Below are positions 21,988-27,598 of a stretch of 64,000 bases of DNA, one piece after another. The stretch spans positions 62,001 through 126,000 of the forward strand of contig CAZRWW010000001.1 in NCBI GenBank assembly GCA_964603725.1, read 5' to 3'. Each line of letters starts with the position of its first letter. The stretch's first letter is position 1. The stretch is from CAZDKK01 sp964603725 (lineage in GTDB: Bacteria; Eisenbacteria; RBG-16-71-46; CAIMUX01; WJJG01). Position numbers and translations under genes: made by a program. The notes under the pieces are model-generated. The model saw only the letters and a list, made by a program, of their open reading frames with translations, was not told where the DNA came from and did not search any database.

Positions 21988-22845
21988 GTGGACACAGACG
22001 TCACACCCAAAGTCAGCCAGGATCTGGAGCTCGTCCGGCGCATCCTGGACGGTTCGCAAGATGCGTGGGAGCAGTTCATCTTGCGCTACTCCGGCCTGAT
22101 CCACTCCGTCGTGCGCCGGTACCTGTTCGAGCCCGAGCAAGTGCGCGATGTCTATGTCGAGGTGCTGAGTCGGCTCTACGAAGGCCGCCTGGGCACCTAC
22201 GAGGGGCGCTCGGCGTTGTCGACCTGGTTGGTGCTGGTGGCGCGCAGCGTGGCGCTCGACAACCTGCGCCGCCGCTTCGGACGCCGCGAGGTGCCCGGCG
22301 GCATCCAGCGCCTGCGCAAGCGCGATCAGCGCGTCTTCCAGCTCTACTACATCGACGGCCTGAGCTTCGATGCCGTGCGCCACTGGATGTCGCAGCACGG
22401 CGAGTCGATCAGCGCTGATGAGCTGGCCGCCGGCCTGGAGCGCATCGAGAGCTGCATCGACCATCGCACGCTCAAGAGGATCATCTACGACCTGCACGCC
22501 CCCTCCGTGGGCGCCGCGTCGGGCCGCATGATGGAGTTTCTGGATTGGCACCGGGACCGCCAGGAGCGCCTGCGGCGGGAGCGCAATCCGGAGCAGATCT
22601 TGATCGACAAGGAGGCCCGCGCCACCGCCGAGCGCGTACGGGAGCTGCTGGCCGAGCTGCCCGAGGAAGAGCGCCGGGTCCTGACCCTCCGATTCGACCA
22701 CGGCCGGACGGCGGTGCAGATCGCCGCCGAGATGGGATTCGAGAGCCCTCGTCGCTCTTACACCGTTATCGAAAAGGGATTACGGCGCCTGCGCCGTCTG
22801 CTGGGAGCTGAGAAGGGCTGTCAGCGGGGGGGCCAGAAAGGCTGA
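21988..22845 (+). CDS. Sigma-70-family factor with an inserted middle helical domain
   Basis: The 285-residue protein has region 2 at about residues 12-100 (DAWEQFILRYSGLIHSVVRRY, EPEQVRDVYVEVLSRL, YEGRSALSTWLVLVARSVALDNLRRR) and region 4 at about 210-275 (LLAELPEEERRVLTLRFDHG, TAVQIAAEMG). A usual ECF factor is about 180-200 residues. Here an extra segment of about 100 residues lies between regions 2 and 4. Its first half (KRDQRVFQLYYIDGLSFDAV) itself reads like the start of a region 4, suggesting a duplicated and altered helix-turn-helix. The start could be GTG 21988, as there is no closer ATG before region 2. It is divergent from the CHAT protease gene and 119 bases upstream of the zinc-finger/TPR gene. 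Confidence 0.85.
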   Translation: MDTDVTPKVSQDLELVRRILDGSQDAWEQFILRYSGLIHSVVRRYLFEPEQVRDVYVEVLSRLYEGRLGTYEGRSALSTWLVLVARSVALDNLRRRFGRREVPGGIQRLRKRDQRVFQLYYIDGLSFDAVRHWMSQHGESISADELAAGLERIESCIDHRTLKRIIYDLHAPSVGAASGRMMEFLDWHRDRQERLRRERNPEQILIDKEARATAERVRELLAELPEEERRVLTLRFDHGRTAVQIAAEMGFESPRRSYTVIEKGLRRLRRLLGAEKGCQRGGQKG

Positions 22846-22964
22846 TAGTATAGGCGGGTGGCCCGGGAAAGGGTAGTCCCGCCGACGTCTATTCCGTGTG
22901 ATTCGGCGCTAGGATCCGCCGGGGCGGTGGGTGGGGCCCACCGGCGGAGAGTGGGAGCATGCTC

Positions 22965-23903
22965 ATGGCCTACCAGGAACACCTCTCGGATGACACCTTG
23001 GCCGCCTTGGTGGAGGGCGGGCTGTGCGGCGAAGAGCAGGCCCGGGCCCGGGAGCACCTCGCCCGGTGCCGGACCTGCATGGCGGCTTACTCCGAGGCGG
23101 CCCGCGTCCAGTCGATCTGGCTCGATGAGCCCGAGATCTTCACCCCGGCCGACGACATCGTGCGCCTCGGCGTCGTTGTGGGGGCGGCCCGTCACGATGC
23201 GCTCGCGTCGCGGCCTCCCCGCCGCGTGCCTCGCCACCGGCAAGCGCCCAGCGGACTGCGGCCGGCTGTGCTCACCTTGGGAGGCGCGGCCGTGGGGCTG
23301 GTCGCGGTGCTGATGTGGCTCAGGCCGGGCCTCCTCGCCCCGGGCCCTCTGCCCGACCGCGGCGTGGTCGCGCTCGTCGAGCGGGCGGCCCAGCGGACGT
23401 CGGCCCACGGTATGGTGCTTCCGTTTGGCGACGGCTTCACGGTCGAGGACATGACCATCTACCGGGCGGGCGCATCCGAGGCCGACCCGGCGCTCAACAG
23501 CGCCATTGCGGCCCTCATCGAGAGCTATGAGCGGACCGAATCCTCGGAGCGCGCCGCGTGCCTGCTGGTCGCCGGCCAGATCGCCGCCGGGCAGCTCGGC
23601 AACGCCCGCGCCTTCGTCGCCGAAGCGCTGCGGCAGCATCCCGGCGATCCTTGCTTGACCACGCTGGCGGCCATCATCGCGTTCCGCGAGAATGATCTGG
23701 CGCGCGCCGAGGCGTTGCTCCGCGACGTCGTGGCGCGCGACCCCGGAAACCTCGTCGCCGGATTCAACCTGGGCCTGCTGCTCACTGAAAGCGGGCGCGC
23801 CCATGAAGCGCGGCCCTTCCTCGAGGCGGTCGCGAGGGCCCGCGCCGGCACGCCTCTCTCCAGTCGCGCCGAGAGTCTCCTCGAGGGTCGCGTTCCCCGT
23901 TGA
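22965..23903 (+). CDS. Probable anti-sigma factor: zinc-finger, one TM helix, TPR-like domain
   Basis: The 312-residue product begins at ATG 22965 (GGGAG 7 bases upstream; ATG 22959 is too close). Residues about 3-45 form an anti-sigma zinc-finger with the H-x3-C-x2-C signature (HLARCRTC). One transmembrane helix lies at about 108-126 (LTLGGAAVGLVAVLMWL). The rest, predicted extracytoplasmic, contains two or three TPR-like units ('GNLVAGFNLGLLLTESGRAHEARPFLEAV' region). This is the classical layout of a membrane-bound regulator of the sigma factor encoded just upstream. TPR units are a natural docking site for the TPR-containing CHAT lipoprotein on the other side of the sigma gene. Direct interaction is inference. 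Confidence 0.82.
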   Translation: MAYQEHLSDDTLAALVEGGLCGEEQARAREHLARCRTCMAAYSEAARVQSIWLDEPEIFTPADDIVRLGVVVGAARHDALASRPPRRVPRHRQAPSGLRPAVLTLGGAAVGLVAVLMWLRPGLLAPGPLPDRGVVALVERAAQRTSAHGMVLPFGDGFTVEDMTIYRAGASEADPALNSAIAALIESYERTESSERAACLLVAGQIAAGQLGNARAFVAEALRQHPGDPCLTTLAAIIAFRENDLARAEALLRDVVARDPGNLVAGFNLGLLLTESGRAHEARPFLEAVARARAGTPLSSRAESLLEGRVPR

Positions 23904-23997
23904 CGATCGCTGAAGGTCTGCCCGCGAGCGGACGCCCACCCCGCAGACGACCCGTCGCGCCGCGGGAGCGACCACGCGGGCGCGGCGCCGTGCGCCC

Positions 23998-24035
23998 AAA
24001 AGCCAGACGCGCACCCCCGAGAGGGCGCGCGTCTG
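23998..24035 (-). terminator. Terminator of paralogue 1 (minus strand)
   Basis: CAGACGCGCACCC (24004-24016) pairs with GGGCGCGCGTCTG (24023-24035). On the minus strand the hairpin is followed by GCTTTTGGGC. It lies 24 bases after the stop of the secreted protein gene. Near-identical hairpins follow paralogues 2 and 3. Confidence 0.75.
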
Positions 24036-24059
24036 ATTCACTCAGCTTCAGTCCCAGGA

Positions 24060-24866
24060 CTACTGGAAGAGAGCCTTCACCTGACCCCACGTCGAGCTCT
24101 CGACCGGCGAGATGCCGCCGCTGCCCTCGAGGATGAAGGGCACGCCCTGCGGGGCGCCGCTGCCGGTGTCGATGAGCTGCTGCCACAGGCCGGAGGCGTA
24201 CTGCAACGCATCACCCGTCGTGGTCTGGCCCAGGAAGACGATCGGGTTGCCCCAAGGTCCCGAGGCCAGCGTGCCTGTGTGATCGTAGGCGATCCAGTAC
24301 CAGCCCGCACTGAGGACGAGCGGCGGACTGAAAGCGCACACGTTGGCCATGATTGGGCGGTTGGTGTCCATCATGGCGGTGTCGAGCACCCGATAGCAGC
24401 CCGACCACGCGGTCGTCACCAACCGGTTGGTGACCTGATCCCCGTAGATGACCGTGCCGCCGGGAGGCGCGTCATCCAAGATCTCGAAGTACGCGCCCGT
24501 GAAGGTGGACGTCGTCGAGGATCCGGTCTGATAGCCGAAGAACGTGACCTGGTTGATCGTCCAGGTGCAGCCCGTGGGAACCACGAAGTCGTCGGCAAAG
24601 CGATAGGGAATCGTGTGGTTGAAGTTGAAGCCGTAGACCGACATGCCAAGGGCCGTCTGGACCACCGACGCGTTGGCGCCGCCGTAGCCGCCGCCCGGAT
24701 GCGTGACGAACGGGCCGTTGTCATACAGGACATCCCGCGAGGGAGTCCAGACCGGGCCGCCGTTGGGCGCGATGAAGCCCGTGACCGCCTCGGTGTCAAC
24801 GGCGAGGTCCGCGAACACTGGGGCAGCTAGGACTGCCAGCGCGAACAACACTGCAAAGCTGCGCAT
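24060..24866 (-). CDS. Secreted protein of tandem paralogue family, copy 1, with WGxVKAL tag
   Basis: The 268-residue product has a short signal peptide (MRSFAVLFALAVLAAPVFA) and no known enzymatic domain. Its beta-rich body, with motifs 'DVLYDNGPFVTHPGGGYGG', 'ADDFVVP', 'WTINQVTFFGYQTGS', 'YFEILDDAPPGG' and 'GWYWIAYDHTGTL', resembles the choice-of-anchor or lectin-like exported proteins common in this kind of bacterium. The C-terminus is SSTWGQVKALFQ, a tag shared with copies 2 and 3 and, in variant form, with the protein at 56201-56977. AGGAGGT (minus strand) lies 8 bases before ATG. It is the most diverged of the three copies. Its own leader hairpin and terminator suggest it is transcribed separately from the others. 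Confidence 0.8.
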   Translation of the reverse strand: MRSFAVLFALAVLAAPVFADLAVDTEAVTGFIAPNGGPVWTPSRDVLYDNGPFVTHPGGGYGGANASVVQTALGMSVYGFNFNHTIPYRFADDFVVPTGCTWTINQVTFFGYQTGSSTTSTFTGAYFEILDDAPPGGTVIYGDQVTNRLVTTAWSGCYRVLDTAMMDTNRPIMANVCAFSPPLVLSAGWYWIAYDHTGTLASGPWGNPIVFLGQTTTGDALQYASGLWQQLIDTGSGAPQGVPFILEGSGGISPVESSTWGQVKALFQ

Positions 24867-24996
24867 CTTCTAACCTCCTGTCGACTTTGCACCGCCGCAG
24901 GGAACAGCGACTCCTGGTTTCGCACCAAGCACTGCGCACCCGCGGCCGCGCACTCACTGAACACAAGGTTTGATGCAGCGGCCGGATCACTCTGCT

Positions 24997-25035
24997 GTGA
25001 GACCCTTTCCCATTGCTGGGCGACCTGACTCTCAC
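24997..25035 (-). promoter_or_regulatory. Conserved leader hairpin upstream of paralogue 1
   Basis: Outer arms GTGAGA and TCTCAC enclose an inner hairpin CCCA-TTGC-TGGG. The element starts 131 bases before the start codon and is repeated at the same distance in front of copies 2 and 3, with conserved flanking sequence (GCAGCGGCC). It is either a structured 5' leader or a protein-binding palindrome. No known riboswitch consensus was recognised. Confidence 0.6.
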
Positions 25036-25194
25036 ATCCATAATGATACCGACGACCTGTAGCTGTGTTCAAGCACAATGACAGTGATTCGGGTGTCCCC
25101 TCCACGGGGTTCATCCAGCTGACGGGGGAGTGCCGGAAGCGCGGCCTGATCATCAATTCTGTTTACGGCCGTAACCAGTCACGCGCGCCCAAAA

Positions 25195-25225
25195 GCAGAC
25201 GCGCGCCCCTCGGGGGCGCGCGTCC
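25195..25225 (-). terminator. Terminator of paralogue 2 (minus strand)
   Basis: GACGCGCGCCCC (25198-25209) pairs with GGGGCGCGCGTC (25213-25224) and is followed on the minus strand by TGCTTTTGGGC. It is homologous to the hairpins after copies 1 and 3. Between this hairpin and the copy 1 leader (25036-25190) I see no gene. Confidence 0.75.
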
Positions 25226-25252
25226 GACGGAACTCGGCTTCCGTTCCTCAAG

Positions 25253-26065
25253 CTACTGGAACAGAGCCTTCACCTGACCCCACGTCGAGCTCTCGACCGG
25301 CGAGATGCCGCCGCTGCCCTCGAGAATGAAGGGCACGCCCTGGCCGGTGCCAGTGCCGGTGTCGATGAGCTGATTCCACATCCCCGAGGACGCGGTGTAC
25401 TGGAGGCCGTCACCCGTCGTCGTCATGCCCAGGATCGTGACCGGCGGGCACCAGGGCCCGGAGGCCAGCGTTCCCGTGCAATCGAACGCGATGTAGTACC
25501 AGCCGGGTCCCAGGACCAGGGGCGGAGTGACCGCGCACACGTTCGCCATAACCGGACGGTTGGTGTCCATCATGGCGGTGTCGAGCACGCGGTACATGTT
25601 CGCCCAGGCCGTCGTGACCAGGCGGTTGGTCACCGTGTCACCCCAGATCACGGCGCCGCCGGGAGGCACGTCATCGAAGATCCGGATGTACGCACCCGTG
25701 TAGCTGGATGTCGTCCCGGAGCCTGTCTGATAGCCGAAGATCGTGACCTGGTTGATCGTCCAGGTGCAGCCCTGGGGAACCACAAAGTCATCGGCCATCG
25801 TGTTCGGCAGCGTGTGCTGGAAGCCGAAGCCGTACGTCGACAGCCCCAGAGCGGTCTGGAGCACCGACGCGTTGGCGCCGCCGTAGCCGCCACCCGGGTG
25901 GGTGACCAGCGGGCCGTTGTCGTACAGGACATCCCGTGAGGGAGTCCAAATCGGGCCGCCGTTGGGCGCGATGAAGCCCGTGACCGTCTCGGTGTCGGCT
26001 TCGAAGTCCGCCAGCACCGGAGCGACCAAGGCTGCCAGCGCGAACAACACTGCAAAGCTGCGCAT
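25253..26065 (-). CDS. Secreted protein of tandem paralogue family, copy 2, with WGxVKAL tag
   Basis: The 270-residue product has signal peptide MRSFAVLFALAALVAPVLA and is almost identical to copy 3 (most differences are conservative or clustered near the C-terminus) and clearly related to copy 1. It shares the same beta-rich body (YDNGPLVTHPGGGYGG, ADDFVVPQGCTWTINQ, DTAMMDTNRPVMANV, GWYYIAFDCTGTL) and ends SSTWGQVKALFQ. Function unknown. The near identity with copy 3, including leader and terminator, points to a recent tandem duplication of about 1.2 kb or to gene conversion. Confidence 0.8.
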   Translation of the reverse strand: MRSFAVLFALAALVAPVLADFEADTETVTGFIAPNGGPIWTPSRDVLYDNGPLVTHPGGGYGGANASVLQTALGLSTYGFGFQHTLPNTMADDFVVPQGCTWTINQVTIFGYQTGSGTTSSYTGAYIRIFDDVPPGGAVIWGDTVTNRLVTTAWANMYRVLDTAMMDTNRPVMANVCAVTPPLVLGPGWYYIAFDCTGTLASGPWCPPVTILGMTTTGDGLQYTASSGMWNQLIDTGTGTGQGVPFILEGSGGISPVESSTWGQVKALFQ

Positions 26066-26194
26066 CTTCTAACCTCCTGTCGACACTTGCACGCTACAGA
26101 GATTGTCGCCCTGTGGCTTCCTGCCCAGTGACACATCCCCGTAGCCGCGCACTCACTGAACGTAAGGTTGATGCAGCGGCCGGATCACTCTGCT

Positions 26195-26233
26195 GTGAGA
26201 CCCTTTCCCATTGCTGGGTGACCTGGTTCTCAC
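26195..26233 (-). promoter_or_regulatory. Conserved leader hairpin upstream of paralogue 2
   Basis: Same nested design as upstream of copy 1: GTGAGA ... TCTCAC with inner CCCA/TGGG, beginning 130 bases before the ATG. In this copy the outer arms extend to GTGAGAcCC/GGtTCTCAC with one mismatch. The rest of the 26066-26450 interval contains the ribosome binding site block, this element and the terminator of copy 3, and no gene. Confidence 0.6.
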
Positions 26234-26395
26234 ACCAGCGATCCTAATGGCACTTGAGAGCTGCATTCAAGCGCCTTTTTGCAGTAACTCGGGAGCCCCC
26301 TCCACGGGGTCCATCCGACGGCCGGGAGAGCACCGGGAGTGCGGTCTGGTCGTCATTTTGGTTTACGGTTGTAACTAACCGTCCTCGCCTAAATG

Positions 26396-26426
26396 CAGAC
26401 GCGCACCCCCGAGGGGCGCGCGTCTG
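26396..26426 (-). terminator. Terminator of paralogue 3 (minus strand)
   Basis: CAGACGCGCaCCCC (26396-26409) pairs with GGGGcGCGCGTCTG (26413-26426, one mismatch in the middle) and is followed on the minus strand by CATTTAGGCG. Homologous to the hairpins after copies 1 and 2. Confidence 0.7.
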
Positions 26427-26450
26427 ATTCACTCAGCCTCAGTCCCAGGA

Positions 26451-27263
26451 CTACTGGAACAGAGCCTTCACCTGACCCCAGGTCGAGCACTCGACCGGCG
26501 AGCAGCCGCCCGTGCCCTCGAGAATGAAGGGCACGCCCTGGCCGGTGCCAGTGCCGCTGTCGATGGCCTGATTCCACATGCCCGAGGACGCGGTGTACTG
26601 GAGAGCGTCACCCGTCGTCGTGATGCCCAGGATCGAGACCGGCGGGCACCAGGGCCCGGAGGACAGCGTTCCCGTGCAATCGAAGGCGATGTAGTACCAG
26701 CCCGCGCTCAGAACCAGAGGCGGATCCACGGCGCACACGTTCGCCATGACCGGACGGTTGGTGTCCATCATGGACGTGTCGAGCACGCGGTACATGTTCG
26801 CCCAGGCCGTCGTGACCAGGCGGTTGGTGACCGTGTCACCCCAGATCACGGCGCCGCCGGGAGGCGCATCGTCGAAGATACGGATGTACGCACCCGTGAA
26901 GCTCGACGTCGTCCCGGAGCCGGTCTGGTAACCGAAGATCGTGACCTGGTTGATGGTCCAGGTCTGGCCCTGGGGAACCACGAAGTCATCGGCCATCGTG
27001 TTCGGCAGCGTGTGCTGGAAACCGAAGCCGTACAACGAAAGTCCCAGAGCGGTCTGGAGCACCGACGCGTCCGCGCCGCCGTAGCCGCCACCCGGGTGGG
27101 TGACCAGCGGGCCGTTGTCGTACAGGACATCCCGTGAGGGAGTCCAAATCGGGCCGCCGTTGGGCGCGATGAAGCCCGTGACCGTCTCGGTGTCGGCTTC
27201 GAAGTCCGCCAGCACCGGAGCGACCAAGGCTGCCAGCGCGAACAACACTGCAAAGCTGCGCAT
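26451..27263 (-). CDS. Secreted protein of tandem paralogue family, copy 3, with WGxVKAL tag
   Basis: The 270-residue product has the same signal peptide as copy 2 and the same body. Differences from copy 2 include Cys residues near the end: the last part reads GTGGCSPVECSTWGQVKALFQ in place of GSGGISPVESSTWGQVKALFQ, so two Cys appear just before the tag and could form a disulfide. It is the first copy in transcription direction, downstream of the glucan phosphorylase gene but separated from it by 335 bases with its own leader. Function unknown. Confidence 0.8.
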   Translation of the reverse strand: MRSFAVLFALAALVAPVLADFEADTETVTGFIAPNGGPIWTPSRDVLYDNGPLVTHPGGGYGGADASVLQTALGLSLYGFGFQHTLPNTMADDFVVPQGQTWTINQVTIFGYQTGSGTTSSFTGAYIRIFDDAPPGGAVIWGDTVTNRLVTTAWANMYRVLDTSMMDTNRPVMANVCAVDPPLVLSAGWYYIAFDCTGTLSSGPWCPPVSILGITTTGDALQYTASSGMWNQAIDSGTGTGQGVPFILEGTGGCSPVECSTWGQVKALFQ

Positions 27264-27598
27264 CTTCTAACCTCCTGTCGACTCCCGCGCCGCCACAGAA
27301 ACCAACGTCCCCCGGCTTGCTGCCAGGGGGCGCTTCCCTGCGGCCGCGCACTCACAGAACCACATGTTGTTGCAGCGGCCAGAACACTCTACCGTGAGAC
27401 CCTTCCCATTGCTGGGTGACCTGGCTCTCACACCCAAGATTCTACCTTGTCCCGGGCGCTCTCTTCAAGCCCTTTCTGCGCCTTTGTGGCGTGCCGTAAA
27501 TGAGTGTTTCAAATTGCCTAAAGTGTTCTTATATAATTGGTTGTGTGCCTTGTGGTCACCGGTCGCCACCGCCCGGAACCCTGGTCCGGGGCAGCCAC
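27264..27598. other. Region between glucan phosphorylase and paralogue 3
   Basis: It holds the ribosome binding site and leader hairpin of copy 3 and an unusually AT-rich stretch (about 27500-27545, containing TATATAAT), the lowest-G+C spot seen in the window. This stretch could hold the promoter of copy 3, but no convincing -35/-10 pair could be fixed on the minus strand. No gene is present. Confidence 0.45.
27394..27431 (-). promoter_or_regulatory. Conserved leader hairpin upstream of paralogue 3
   Basis: GTGAGA (27394-27399) and TCTCAC (27426-27431) enclose CCCA-TTGC-TGGG. The element begins 131 bases upstream of the start codon. It is one base shorter in the loop than the other two copies but keeps both stems. 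Confidence 0.6.

Noticed and set aside
24997..27431. c-di-GMP or other known riboswitch in the paralogue leaders
   Set aside because: The hairpin lacks the conserved core nucleotides of the riboswitch classes I know; the resemblance was limited to a GGGAAAGG run.
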